From positions 11,248,137-11,312,136 of the forward strand of contig OY741277.1 of the NCBI GenBank assembly GCA_963514095.1: DNA of 64,000 nt. Direction: 5' to 3'. The number at the start of each line of letters is the position of its first letter. Within the stretch, counting starts at the first letter, position 1. This DNA comes from Eutrigla gurnardus (taxonomy: Eukaryota; Chordata; Actinopteri; Perciformes; Triglidae). Below are positions 45,159-56,788 of this stretch, in pieces. The position numbers and the translations under genes are program-made. Under the pieces are notes generated by a model that searched no databases, had not been told where the DNA came from, and was given only the letters and a program-made list of their open reading frames with translations.

Positions 45159-46072
45159 GGGTGCAGTCGAATAGTCTATTTTCTTAGGAAGGTTCCTAAC
45201 TGAAGAAGTGACCCGCAAGTAAACAAGTGGCCGCCATGATAAGAGCCGTTCGGATTCTCTAAATGCAAAGGAAAGGAGCTCTAATGCTTCCTTTCAGAGC
45301 TCCTTTAGCATAGGATGCAACGGACCTTCCTATGCGAAAGGAAAGGAGATTACGCCGACCCACGATTCTTTGCGAGCGCAACATTAGGCGCGTTTCCAAT
45401 CAGGCATGCGCATGCATTTGCCTCGCAAAACCAGGCATTCTGGGAAAAAAACGTCAGAAATGCTGGGGTGCAGTCGAATAGTCAACAAATAAGGTCCTAA
45501 CTCCTATTCCTTGACCTCTGGGGAAAACGTCACGGGGTTAAGGAAAGGAGATAGGAGAACGCAAAAGGATTTAGGAAAAGTCGACCACGGTGATCAGAGA
45601 ATCCGACCGGACTTTCACTAAGCTACGTCATTATAATGCTGCTGATGATTGACAGCTGATGATCGGCACCGGCGATTGACGTGCGTCTGCGCTGGAGAAA
45701 CTACAACAATGGACTACAAAAAACGCGTTGTCCACTTCTCCCCATGTTGGTTTTATAAACAGCTGGTTCACTGAACGGCTTCAGTTCCAGCAGCTCCTCC
45801 TTCCTGTTTGACCGTTTGCTGTATTTACGTTTCATTTGTGGTTTTAATTTAGTTTCTGTCAAACATTTGTAAAATGATTGAAATAAAGAAAAAAGTATCA
45901 TTAAATTATTATCACTGTCCACACACCTTTATCAACACAATTCCAAATACTATGTCTGCATGAAAGTCATTGTTAAATATGTAAATGCACATATAGTTTG
46001 TTTTCATGAACGGCCGACGTGTGCGGCACTTTAAATAGGCTTGTTCAGGATGGTCTTGGCTTGACTTGACTT

Positions 46073-46118
<46 letters not shown>

Positions 46119-46837
46119 CAATGCAACATGTGGAAGGCATTCTTTTTTTCCAATATATTTGTATTATCATTCTATGTTTGTATTAACCAGACCTCACATA
46201 TAATAGGCCTACTCACAACACAATGCACAGAACTTTAGATCAAGCCATGAGATCAAAGCGACCAAAATAAAAAGGCAAATCATTTCACCACAAGGTGGCC
46301 GCCGAGTGCGGACCTGAACACACGTCATTGAACTTTTAACCAATGAGAACCATTCCGCTGTAGTGGAGGTGTGGACAAGTGGGTTGCAGCCATGGTAGAC
46401 CGTGCTGCCAAGCGCTGCAAGAAGCGGCTCTTAAAAACTTGTTCCCGCGAATTTTTGGGTCACGTGATATGGTCGCGACCCTGTGACGTCTTTGCAGTCG
46501 GCTGCTAAGTCGGACACAATTCTAGCCATCATGCATCGCTTTCAACCCACAATACATCACGTTAGGTAGCGCGCTGGCTGCAGGCGGCTACATCAAGTCG
46601 AATTTGCCTAGTGTTGCTCTCGCAAAGAATTGTGGGTCGGCGTAATCTCCTTTCCTTTCGTATAGGAAGGTCCGTTGCATCCTATGCTAAAGGAGCTCTG
46701 AAAGGAAGCATTGGAGCTCCTTTCCTTTGCATTTAGAGAATCCGAACGGCTCTTATCATGGCGGCCACTTGTTTACTTCCGGGTCACTTCTTCACTTCAC
46801 TTCACGTCAAGCAAAAAAGACTACTCGACTGCACCCC
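45159..46837. mobile_element. Element with about 215-bp long inverted repeats
   Basis: The segment 45160-45375 and the reverse complement of 46620-46837 match closely, both starting GGTGCAGTCGA. A further copy of the terminus (GGGGTGCAGTCGAATAGTC) occurs internally at 45465, suggesting nesting or partial duplication. The interior is non-coding and includes a CA microsatellite at 46075-46114. No transposase is visible. The superfamily is not assigned. Confidence 0.75.
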
Positions 46838-46841
46838 AGGT

Positions 46842-47486
46842 CAGGGGCGGATCTAGGATTATGGGAGATCCGAGGCTTAGCCCAAAGGGACGAAAGATGT
46901 ATGCGCAAAGTTCTGGCATATATTCTGCATATGCTAACTGTTATTACAACCGACGGTAATGAAAACCATCTAGCAAAAACTCTATTTTTAAATCTTTTTT
47001 TTTAAAGATTTTTTTCTGGCATAGATGCCTTTTATTAGCAGTGGACAGATAGGAAACACAGCAGAGAGAGGGGGTGTGACATGCAGCAAAAGACCACCAG
47101 CCTGGTTTTGAACCGGGGTCGGTTGCATATACGGGTATTCATGGCATGCGCTCTAACCACTCGGCCACCTGCGCACTTGAAAGCTACTACTTTGTCAGTC
47201 AATAACTTCTCACACACCGAGTATTAATCTTTACATTCACAGACCTAAAACATCTGTTCCGACGTTGGTCGTTAATTGTTGGTCGTTGCGCCACCGAGAA
47301 AAACGTTCTTCTGTCCATCATGTAGCTACGTCCATCTGACATGTCGATTTGAACCCGCGGGCGGAATCAACACAGGAAAGAGAGAGAGGACACACCCCCC
47401 CCCCCCCCCCTACTGTAAACATTCGGGGCTTTGGCAAAAACATCCGGGGCTTGAGCCCAAGTAGCCATCCCCTAACCCCGCCCCTG
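46842..47486. mobile_element. hAT-type MITE with 8-bp target duplication, carrying a nested SINE
   Basis: The element starts CAGGGGCGGAT and ends CCCCGCCCCTG. Perfect 8-bp direct repeats CCCCAGGT flank it at 46834-46841 and 47487-47494. The left copy coincides with the end of the long-inverted-repeat element next door, so this insertion is younger than that element. No ORF. It contains a poly-C run at 47394-47410. Confidence 0.85.
47010..47176 (-). mobile_element. tRNA-derived SINE
   Basis: On the minus strand the segment opens like a tRNA: box A TGGCCGAGTGG, then box B GGTTCAAAACC, followed by a tRNA-unrelated body (gcatgtcacaccccctctct) and an AATAAAA-like end. It is nested within the hAT-type MITE. 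The tail boundary is approximate. Confidence 0.8.
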
Positions 47487-47837
47487 CCCCAGGTTTTCCC
47501 CAGAAAGGCTGCCAATTATTAACAAAGCCCACATCTTTATCTGGACACCACCTCGACAGCCAGCGGTGGAAATATGACATGCGGCTATACATGTCATCAC
47601 TAGTAAAGTTTGGCAGGGGACCAGAGAAAACTATAGAGTCCGATATCGTTTTTGCATATTCACACACCAAGCCAACATTAATTTTAGTGACCTCCGATTG
47701 GCGTAATCGGGTGTCATTCGCTGATGTGAATAACAATCTTACTGTATTTACGTTTATCCTTAGCCAGCAGTTTCAATTGAGCTTTGATGTCGCCTTCGAT
47801 TTATATATATATATAAATTAAATCAAGATAAATAATT

Positions 47838-49171
47838 TCACACATTTTTCCACCTTTATTGTGACCTATAACCTGTACAACGCAATTGAAAAACAAACAG
47901 AAATATTTCAGGGAGGTGAAGTAAAAATAAACAACTGAGATAATGTGGTTGCATAAGTGTGCACACCCTTTTATAACTGGGGATGTGGCTGTGTTCAGAT
48001 TTAACCAATTACATTCAAATTCGTGTAAAACTGGAGTCAGCACACACCTGTCACCAATTAAAGTGCCTCTGATCAACCCCAAAGAAAGTTCAGCTGTTCT
48101 AGTAGGCTTTTCCTGACATTTTTGTAGTCACATCTTCCAGCACAAGCCATGGTCCGCAGAGAGCTTCCAAAGCATCAGAGGGATCTCATTATTCAAATAT
48201 ATCAGTCAGGTGAAGGCTACAAAAGAATTTCCAAGGAATTAATATACCATGGAACACAGTGAAGACCGTCATCATCAAGTGGAGAAAATGTGGCACAACA
48301 GTGACATTACCAAGAACAGGACGTCCGTCCAAAATTGATGATAAGACGAGAAGAAAACTAGTCAGGGAGGCTGCTAAGAGGCCGACAGCAACACTGAAGG
48401 AGCTGCAGGAATTTCTGGCAAGTACTGGCTGTGCAGTACATGTGACAACAATCTCTCGTCTTCTTCATATGTCTGGGCTATATCTTACAAAGAAAAACAT
48501 CCAAGCTCGGCTTAATTTTGCAAAAAGACATCTGAAATCTCCCAAACCCATGTGGGAAAAGATGTTATGGTCTGATGAAACCAAGGTTGAACTTTTTGGA
48601 CTTAATTCCAAAAGGTATATTTGGCGCAAAAACAACACTGCTCATCACCAAAAGTACACCATACCTACAGTGAAGCATGGTGGTGGCAGCATCATGGCCT
48701 CATCGGCCTTCTGTTAGAAAGCTGAAGATGAAGACGAACTTCATCTTTCAGCATGACATTGACCCAAAGCACACATCTACATCACAAAAGAATGGCTTCA
48801 CCGGAATAAGATTGAGGCTTTGGAATGGCCCAGCCAGAGTTCAGACATGAATCCCATCGAACATCTGAGGGGTGATTTGAAGAGGGCTGTGCACAGGAAA
48901 TGCCCTCGCAATCTGTCAGATTTGGAGCGGTTTTGCAAAGAAGAGTGGGCAAATATTACCACATCAAGATGTGCCACCCTCATAGGCTCCTACCTAAAAA
49001 GACTGAGTGCTGCAATAAAAGCCAAAGGTTCTGCAACAAAATATTAGTTTAAGGGTTTGCATATTTATGCAACCAGGTTTTTTTAAGTTTCCCCTTTAAA
49101 GGTTTCAGTTCGTTTTTCAATTGCATTGTACAGGTTATAGGTCACATTAAAGGTGGAAAAAGTTGTAAAAT
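47838..49171 (+). mobile_element. Tc1-like DNA transposon, degenerate
   Basis: Inverted termini match at both ends around CCACCTTTAATGTGACC and ACCTGTACAAYGCAATTGAA. The left copy is near 47840-47900 and the right near 49110-49171. The interior carries a broken transposase gene on the plus strand. Confidence 0.85.
48150..49047 (+). pseudogene. Tc1-like transposase, frameshifted
   Basis: The frame starts MVRRELPKHQRDLI at 48150 with an HTH-type region, then shifts near 48235-48260. The central part (48259-48717) is open and contains GRPSKIDDKTRR and the first catalytic Asp in WSDETKVELF. It stops at 48715. A third block, 48820-49047, carries the last acidic residue in NPIEHLRGDLK. At least two frameshifts make it inactive. 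Confidence 0.88.
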
Positions 49172-49174
49172 TCC

Positions 49175-50580
49175 AAAGCTCTCTAGGGGGTGATTTGTTG
49201 TCTGAGGGCGTCCTGCTCTCTGCAGATGGCATCTTTGTCTGCCCTCATTGCAGTGCACTTCCCCTCCAGAGCTTTTTCTTTGTCTAGTTTTTTGGAGAGC
49301 TTCTGAAGTTCCTTATGAAGCCTCTCATTCTCCTGTTTCACGATGTTCTTCTCTGCTTTCAGGGAGTTGTAGATGGCGGTCAAAGCTTTTTCCCCTGGGG
49401 TTTGTTGTGGAGCTCAAGAGCCTGGCACTGAAGAGTGTCATTTTCTTGCCTCAGGGCTTCGTTCTCCGAATTCAGGGCGTTGCTGTTGTCCAGGAAAGTC
49501 TTTTTGTTGGAGAGCTTTTTCTGCAGCTTTTTGATGCAGGAAAAAACCGGAGCACCCGGAGTAAACCTTGTCAAAATATTAGGTAAAGTGTTAGGAGAGA
49601 ATGGCCGAATTAATAAAGTTTTTTGATGGAGGGAAAAACCGGAGCACCCGGAGTAAACCTCTGATGGTGTGTGTGTGGGGTGGGGGGGGATATCCAAAGC
49701 TCTCTAGGGTGTGATTTGTTGTCTGAGGGCGTCCTGCTCTCTGCAGATGGCATCTTTGTCTGCCCTCATTGCAGTGCACTTCCCCTCCAGAGCTTTTTCT
49801 TTGTCTGCTTTTTTGGAGAGCTTCTGAAGTTCCTTATGAAGCCTCTCATTCTCCCGTTTCGCGATGTTCTTCTCCGCTTTCAGGTAGTTGTAGATGGCGG
49901 TCAAAGCTCTTTCCCCCTGGAGTTTATTGTGGAGCTCAAGAGCCTGGCACTGAAGAGTCTCATTTTCTTGCCTCAGGGCTTCGTTCTCCGAATTCAGGGC
50001 GTTGCTGTTGTCCAGGAAAGTCTTTTTGTTGGAGAGCTTTTTCTGCAGCTTTTTGATGCAGGAAAAAACCGGAGCACCCGGAGTAAACCTTGTCAAAATA
50101 TTAGGTAAAGTGTTAGGAGAGAATGGCCGAATTAATAAAGTTTTTTGATGGAGGGAAAAACCGGAGCACCCGGAGTAAACCTCTGATGGTGTGTGTGTGT
50201 GGGGGGGGGGGGGGATATCCAAAGCTCTCTAGGGTGTGATTTGTTGTCTGAGGGCGTCCTGCTCTCTGCAGATGGCATCTTTGTCTGCCCTCATTGCAGT
50301 GCACTTCCCCTCCAGAGCTTTTTCTTTGTCTGCTTTTTTGGAGAGCTTCTGAAGTTCCTTATGAAGCCTCTCATTCTCCCGTTTCGCGATGTTCTTCTCC
50401 GCTTTCAGGTAGTTGTAGATGGCGGTCAAAGCTCTTTCCCCCTGGAGTTTATTGTGGAGCTCAAGAGCCTGGCACTGAAGAGTCTCATTTTCTTGCCTCA
50501 GGGCTTCGTTCTCCGAATTCAAGGCGTTGCTTTTGTCCAGGAAAGTCTTTTCGTTGAAGAGCTTTTTCTGCAGCTCCTTT
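49175..50580 (-). repeat. Three-copy tandem repeat of about 523 bp at the 3' end of the coiled-coil gene
   Basis: Units begin near 49183, 49704 and 50229, spaced 521 and 525 bases apart. Each holds the last 350 or so coding bases of the coiled-coil gene plus a spacer with two copies of gaaaaaccggagcacccgg and a GT/G-rich run. The copy joined to the gene is intact. The middle copy is open for 172 codons but has no proper start. The outermost copy is frameshifted near 49383. Confidence 0.93.
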
Positions 50581-52190
50581 AGCCGTTTTTGCAGAGTCTT
50601 ATTCCGCACTGTGCGAATTTTTCTCTCCTTCTCCATGAATTCATAATTTTCCTTTAACCCATTGGAAAGAGCAAGGTTTTCGCTCAACCTCTGGATGTCT
50701 TCGGTGATTCTGTTGTTCTCCAGCTTCATGGTGTCCGTTTGTTCCTTTAGCTGGTCGCACTTTTGCTTCAGGTGTTTCTGGTTGACAATCTTATGGAAGG
50801 CATCAGAATGGGTTTTTCTTAGGACTCTGTTTTGTGCCACCAGGACTTTCTCTTCAGCTTCCAGTTGAGCATGATTGTCCTCAAAATTTTTTAGGATTAA
50901 GAGCTGCTCAGTCATGAACTGGGTACGCTCTTTCAAGATGTCGTTGTTTTTCTGCAGCAAGTTCTTATGGCCCAGTGTTTCTTTGTACAAGTCATGACAG
51001 ACCTTAAAATGCTTAAGCTCTTTGGTGCGACACTGAAATTCCTGCCGCAGGGTTTCATTTTGACGGTGCATGTCTTCATTTGATGCTTGCATTGCGTTGT
51101 TTGTTTCCTGCAATACTTTCTCGTTCACGACCTGTTTGCGCAACTCCTGAACGTCGTGTTGCAGAGCGTCATTCTTCTTGCTCATGCCCTCTCGCTCACT
51201 TTTTACGAGAGCGCATGATTCAAGCAAAGCTTTGACATGACGCTGCCTCTCCTCCAGCTGCAGGAGTTCTTCTTGCAGGGCACCATTTTCACTGCTTAGA
51301 ACTTTGTGCAAAGCAGCTTCGTCCTGCAGCTCTTTGACGCACTCCATAATCTCACATTGCAAAGCCTCGTTCTGCTGACTGATCATCGCCTTTTCAGCTT
51401 TTGCAGCTTTGTAAGATTCTTCCAAACCTTTGACACGCTCTTGCCTTTCCTTAAGCTGCAGGAGTTGTTTTGTCAGGTCGTCTTGTTGACAGCTCATGGC
51501 TTCTTTTGAAGCTTTCATTTCATCGAGTTGTTTGTTCAACTTGTGGATTTCTTGCTGCAGAGCATCGTTACACTGCCTCCTCTGATGCTTCCTAGCATTG
51601 TAGGATTCTACCTCAGCTTTGGTTTCCGCGTGCCTCCAATTCAGCAGCTTGTGTTCATCTTGCAGGTCTTTCTTCTGCTGCATCAATGCATCCAACTCCT
51701 CTTGCATTGCTTTTGCCACATCACTGTCACTCAGAAGTGCTTGCTGCAGGAGTTGAATGTCTTTATTGAGCTCCTCATGCTCTTGTTTGATGGCTGTGCA
51801 TTTTGCCGTCATGTCACCAAAACTCTCAAACTCATTCCTGAGGTCAAAATGCTGTTGCTGCAGAGCTTCCCGGTGATTGTGCATTTCCATGTTCAGTGCT
51901 TTCATTTCCTTGTGGACTGCATCAACTTGGCAGAAATTTTGGACCTTATCACTGAGCACCAGCATTTCGTTTTTGAGGGCATCACATTGTAGCTCTGTTT
52001 CTCTTTGCTCTGCCATCAGTGTGCAATGTGTTGCATCCAAACTTCCCCATGTCCTAAATTCTCCCTTGACCCAGCACATGCGGGTGTGAAGGAACCTTAG
52101 CATGTTATTCATTTGCTTTAGTTCCCCCTTCACGGCATTGTACTTGTAAGCCATATCTGGCGGATTCTGGGCGATATCCAACTGATTCAT
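50229..52190 (-). CDS. Single-exon coiled-coil protein, unrecognised
   Basis: One uninterrupted frame of 653 codons runs from the ATG at 52190 (MNQLDIAQNPPD) to a stop after REQDALRQQITP. The frame is open for five codons upstream, but they contain no ATG. Apart from the first 60 or so residues the protein is almost wholly heptad-like, rich in Leu, Glu, Gln and Lys, and built from loosely repeated modules of the type NEALQ-EI--L--L--E---HK. No membrane segment, signal peptide or catalytic motif is visible. Multi-kilobase coding without introns suggests a retrogene or a fish-specific expansion. I do not recognise it, and a role in the cytoskeleton, centrosome or Golgi would be guesswork. Codon use looks normal and no stops occur over 1.96 kb, so selection is likely. 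Confidence 0.75.
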   Translation of the reverse strand: MNQLDIAQNPPDMAYKYNAVKGELKQMNNMLRFLHTRMCWVKGEFRTWGSLDATHCTLMAEQRETELQCDALKNEMLVLSDKVQNFCQVDAVHKEMKALNMEMHNHREALQQQHFDLRNEFESFGDMTAKCTAIKQEHEELNKDIQLLQQALLSDSDVAKAMQEELDALMQQKKDLQDEHKLLNWRHAETKAEVESYNARKHQRRQCNDALQQEIHKLNKQLDEMKASKEAMSCQQDDLTKQLLQLKERQERVKGLEESYKAAKAEKAMISQQNEALQCEIMECVKELQDEAALHKVLSSENGALQEELLQLEERQRHVKALLESCALVKSEREGMSKKNDALQHDVQELRKQVVNEKVLQETNNAMQASNEDMHRQNETLRQEFQCRTKELKHFKVCHDLYKETLGHKNLLQKNNDILKERTQFMTEQLLILKNFEDNHAQLEAEEKVLVAQNRVLRKTHSDAFHKIVNQKHLKQKCDQLKEQTDTMKLENNRITEDIQRLSENLALSNGLKENYEFMEKERKIRTVRNKTLQKRLKELQKKLFNEKTFLDKSNALNSENEALRQENETLQCQALELHNKLQGERALTAIYNYLKAEKNIAKRENERLHKELQKLSKKADKEKALEGKCTAMRADKDAICREQDALRQQITP

Positions 52191-52380
52191 GGTCTTGTTT
52201 TCCAAGAAATTGACAGGAGGAAATTAAAAAGCTCAATCACAGAAATACAGAACCAAGTTCTATTGTCTGTGTTTAAGTTTTTAGTTAATACCCTCTACTG
52301 CCACGCCACTTATTTATATAGACTCTGAAGACAAAGGCTGTGACACGTTAGAATGTGTCACGGAATTTTGCCTTTGATAC

Positions 52381-52408
52381 ACTGTCTTTGATCCCGATCA
52401 AAGACAGT
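52381..52408. repeat. Perfect 13-bp inverted repeat upstream of the coiled-coil gene
   Basis: ACTGTCTTTGATC and GATCAAAGACAGT flank two bases (CC). It lies about 190 bases upstream of the start codon, close to a second small inverted pair (GTGACAC/GTGTCAC near 52340-52360), so a promoter role is possible. Confidence 0.85.
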
Positions 52409-52600
52409 GACATCATCGAGGTGCTCAGTTCATTGTTGCCATGGCAACTGTTCTACTGAGTTGCACTATATGCAAATAGCATTGTTTTACAACAACATTG
52501 ACAATATTAAATGGTTAAAGAGACAGTGTGTAGGAACTACTGTCATCTAGTGGTGAAATTGTATTTTGCATTCAGACGAATAGTGCTCTCTAGCGCCTCG

Positions 52601-52602
<2 letters not shown>

Positions 52603-52667
<65 letters not shown>
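52603..52667 (+). repeat. (GT)n then (TA)n microsatellite
   Basis: GT repeats to about 52640 pass into AT repeats to about 52667. Alternating purine-pyrimidine tracts like this can adopt non-B DNA. Confidence 0.95.
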
Positions 52668-52670
<3 letters not shown>

Positions 52671-53292
52671 GGGAGAACAAGTATACACTGCCAATTTTGC
52701 AGGTTTTCCCACTTTCAAAGCATGTAGAAGTCTGTCATTTTTATCATCACTTCAATTGTGAGTGATGGAATATAAAACAAAAATCCAGAAAATCACATTG
52801 TATGATTTTTAAGTAATTAATTTGCCCGTTTTTCATATGTAGCCCTTTCCAAAATAATGGATGAATGTTGATGACAGAATATATAAACAATCCACAGATT
52901 CATGATTCATAGAAGTTCATTGTGTATTAAAATGTTTAAGAATGTATAAATATGGACAAATACAGAACAAGTTAAACATGTAAAATAAGTATTTGTTAAA
53001 AATATAAGTTAATGTCTTTTCATTTCATGTCATATAAACAAATAGTAAGTTCATGCTGATATGTTTGGAGGTGTATGATGATTATTTGTTTTGAGAGGTG
53101 TCAGTCACTAATTTCTTTTATACGATTGGCATGTGTGAAGTTTGACTCCGGCCGATCACAGGGTAGTTTGAGGTGAGGGGGTGGGAGGTAGCGCCGTGTT
53201 GTGGTTCCGAGCAAGCGAGAAGGGTTCACAGGATATTACAGGAGAGCGAACAGCTACTACGACAACGTTAATTCCAGGAGTTTAATGTCAAA

Positions 53293-56200
53293 ATGGGGGC
53301 TTGTCTGGCACTGTGCTCGTTAGCCAGCATCTGATTTCCATTGGAATAGTCGGCCTATCTTAAATGCAAAACGGAAGGCTTAAACGTCCGTTCATACTCG
53401 TCTTAACGTTAGGCGAGCTAACGCTAAACTAAGGCTAGCAAAATAAGCAACGTATGTTGACGTAACAGTCAACCTTAAACGCGTTTACTCTAAGTTAAGT
53501 TGTTATGTCAAATACTACTCTTGGGGTGCTAGAATCGCTCCGTCTCTTGTGCTGATGTTGGGTTTTGTACCTGTTTATTTTACAGTTTCTGGTTCTTCAA
53601 ATTTCTGATCCTGGTTGGGATAACAGTGGGAGCTTTTTTCATCCCTGATGGAACATTTCATACTGGTACTAACATACTCTGTTCTGTTATATACAGTAAA
53701 ATACTGTATATTCAGCAGACATTGACTTTGTTATTTATAAGTGACTTAGGCAACGGTAAAATATATCTGTTTATCAACTGTTTAGGAAACTGTATCAGCT
53801 GTGTTTTCTTTTTACTTTACAGTGTGGTTTTACTTCGGACTAATAGGATCCTTCATCTTCATTCTCATCCAACTTGTTCTTCTCATTGACTTTGCCCACT
53901 CCTGGAACAAGGTGTGGGTCGGAAATGCTGAAGATAGTGGTGACAAATGCTGGTTTGCAGGTACAGCATTCACTTGAAAGAGACGTTTATTGCATTTTAA
54001 TGCTACATATTTGCCAAATTACAAATGACGTAACTTTTTCATAGCTCTCCTGGCCAAGTCAGTAGTGCATTATTACATCTGTGGTGTTATGCATTTCATG
54101 TTAAAGTATGTCCATGTCATTTCCAGGCCTACTTTCGTTCACCTTCCTCCATTATGCACTGGCTATCACCGCTGTGGTGCTTTTCTACATTTACTACACA
54201 CAGCCAGATGACTGCACAGAACACAAGGTCTTCATCAGCCTCAACCTCATCTTCTGCATCATCATCTCCATAGTCTCCATCCTGCCAAAGATACAGGTAG
54301 AGTGTGGACCAGTCTGAAGCCATACTAATGCAGATATATTTGAAAACACATTTGCTGTAGGTTTGCTCTGTTTGTATCTGGAAGCTCGGCCACACTCCGG
54401 TTTGCTCCAGGTTTCCCTCATCTCCCTCTACACCATGTATGTCACTTGGTCTGCAATGACCAACAATCCAAGTGAGTCTGCCATTGTCTTAGTCCACAGT
54501 TTTGCCTCTTTTCTGAAGCTTTTGGTTCTCATTTAGTTGTGATTATTCTCACTGTTCTGTCAAATTTGCTGATTGTATGCTGCAGCATTATGATCATACT
54601 GGTGAGTGGCATGCTATCGGAACAAAGCTGGCATGCTATCGGAACAAAGCTGCTATTTTGCTAATAGTTAGCACGCCTTCCTCCGTCATGTTGTGTGGTC
54701 CGCTTTCCCAAGTGAATGGGCACGCTGGTGGTGACTGTAGGGTTAGTTTTATTGAGTTCTAGGCATTCGAGATCCATTTACACACAATACTGGAAATGCA
54801 TCGCTACAACCCAAAAATAATTGGATTGGAGAAATTATATTAATCCTCGTCATTCCGGAGAACTATCTCTTTCGTGCTTCACCAATGTTGTAACACTGTA
54901 CACACTTTTGCTTTTGCTAGATATCATAGGCAACAGCTGCTTCTTTTCATTCGCAAAGCTGTCCAATGAAAAACGGTTAGTGTACAACAGGAAAATAAAA
55001 TGACACAAAACTTTCTATTGTTTTGCTGTTTCAAGGATTCAAGGATCATTTATCGTTATTGTGCAACACAGGGATGCACAACGAAATGCAGTTGTAGCAC
55101 GTTTGCTACACAATAAAAACACACGACAAACAACACAAAAACAGTAGTGCATTCCTGTAGTGCATTTGTTGGACTGCATCAGAACGAATTTAAACAGCAG
55201 CAACAAAACATCAGGGAAACATTGTCCATCAACTTTGACTATGTTTGAATACCAAGCATCGTGATATAAACACAGAGTCCAAAATGGAAAAAAACACAAT
55301 TGAAGACAAAAATGTCACAAAATTCATGAGAGCTACTGACTGCAGCATATACATGCACCGTAACAGCGACATTTCAAGAGATTCAAGATTCAAGATGGTT
55401 TTATTGTCATATGCGCAACAATTACAGAGCAGTCGCTGGCAATGAAATTCTTATGTCTTGGGCTCCTCCAACAGTGCAGTAATAAAATAAAAAGAATATA
55501 TATATAAATATAAATAAATAAATAAAAAGAATTATAATAATAATAAAGTCTAAATACAAAAACCTAAATACAAAACTAAATAAATGTAAATGTGGAATGT
55601 AAAAAGTCGAATGTAGAATGTAACAGACGTTTTTTATCCAGATGTCGACTGGTAAAGTGGCATGTTATATATAAAGTGACATGTTATAAAGTGGCATAGT
55701 GTTATAGTGGTGAGCTTAGTAGCTCAGGAGTTCAACAGTCTTATTGCCTGTGGGATGAAGCTGTCCCTGAGTCTGTTGGTGTGAGACCGGATGCTGCGGT
55801 AGCGTCTGCCAGACGGGAGCAGCTGAAACAGTTTGTTGCTGGGGTGATGAGGGTCTTTAATAATCCGGTTAGTCTTCTTCCTGCAGCGCTGAGTGTAGAG
55901 GGCCTCCATGGATGGCAGCTCCGTCCTGGTAATGTGCTGGGCAGCTTTCACCACCCTCTGTAATGTCTTACGGTTGAGGGCGGAGCAGCTGCCGTACCAG
56001 GCGGTGATGCAGCCAGTCAGGATACTCTCTATGGTGCACCTGTAGAAGTTGCAGAGTATCCTGGAGTCCATGTTGAACCTCCGCAGCCTGCGGAGGAAGA
56101 AGAGCCGCTGTCTTGCCGTCTTTGTGATGGCGTCGGTGTGGTGAGTCCAGGTCAGGTCCTCGCAGATGTGGACCCCGAGGAACTTGAAGCTGCTGACTCT

Positions 56201-56788
56201 CTCTACTGCCGTAGATTTAAGGAAACACAACTAGTATGGATGCGAGAAAAACTGCATTTTCACATTTATTTCAGTGAAATTTCCACATGTATATTCCCTT
56301 CCTTCTAATATGTTTGCAGCATCTTCAGTGTCAAAATGAAAGTTAATTGCATTTTTAATTCAAACATTCTCAAATCAATTCAGTATTGATACAAGATAAT
56401 GTAGAGTGTACACAGGCTTACTGTGTAATTATATATTTTTCATAAGATATTATAGTATAATAAATTGTCTAATGTCTGTGTGCCCTGACATTTTAGATCG
56501 GAAGTGTAACCCCAGCCTGTTGAGTCTAGTGTCAAGCAGCAACACCATGCTGCTTGAGGGATGCTCAGGGCGTTGTTGGTTTGATCATCTTCATCTTCTG
56601 CACTCTCTATGCCAGGTAGGTTTTAAAGCCATCACAAATTATTATGTATACAATTATATGTATTATTTATCTATTTTGTAATACTGACTCTCTGTCTTTT
56701 CCCCAGTATCCGTTCATCCAGTAACACCCAGGTTAACAAGTTGATGCGGACAGATAGGCCGCAAGGTGAACCACGAAAAGTCTTTTAG
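53293..56788 (+). pseudogene. SERINC (serine incorporator) gene remnant, left arm
   Basis: Exon-like blocks are 53293-53330 (MGACLALCSLAS, the SERINC start), 53586-53665 (WFFKFLILVGITVGAFFIPDG), 53823-53960 (QLVLLIDFAHSWNKVW), 54127-54296 (KVFISLNLIFCIIISIVSI), 54381-54471 (SLISLYTMYVTWSAM), 56497-56615 (RKCNPSLLSLV then VGLIIFIFCTLYA) and 56707-56788 (SSSNTQVNKLMRT). SERINCs are multi-pass membrane proteins of the ER, Golgi and surface, and some restrict retroviruses. The gene is damaged. The exons that normally follow exon 1 are missing between 53330 and 53586. No AG precedes 54381. A frameshift lies between RKCNPSLLSLV and VGLIIF. The frame ends at TAG 56788, so the last membrane segments are absent. 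The GC-rich sequence before 53293 resembles a former promoter. Confidence 0.85.
55375..56214 (-). mobile_element. 5'-truncated L2-like LINE, left arm only
   Basis: On the minus strand the 3' part of a LINE reverse transcriptase ORF (56230-55724) is seen, with FKFLGVHICEDLTW, then GCITAWYGSCS, and ending DSFIPQAIRLLNS. Its 3' end is a short tail of TTGAATC-type repeats at 55375-55390. The right arm has the empty site (GCGACATTTAAGG), giving an ATTT duplication at 55371-55374 and 56215-56218. The L2 clade is assigned from the C-terminal sequence as I remember it. Confidence 0.85.

Noticed and set aside
49704..50222. 172-codon ORF as a separate coiled-coil gene
   Set aside because: It is the middle unit of the 3' tandem array, starts in spacer sequence without a sound start codon, and has no promoter of its own.
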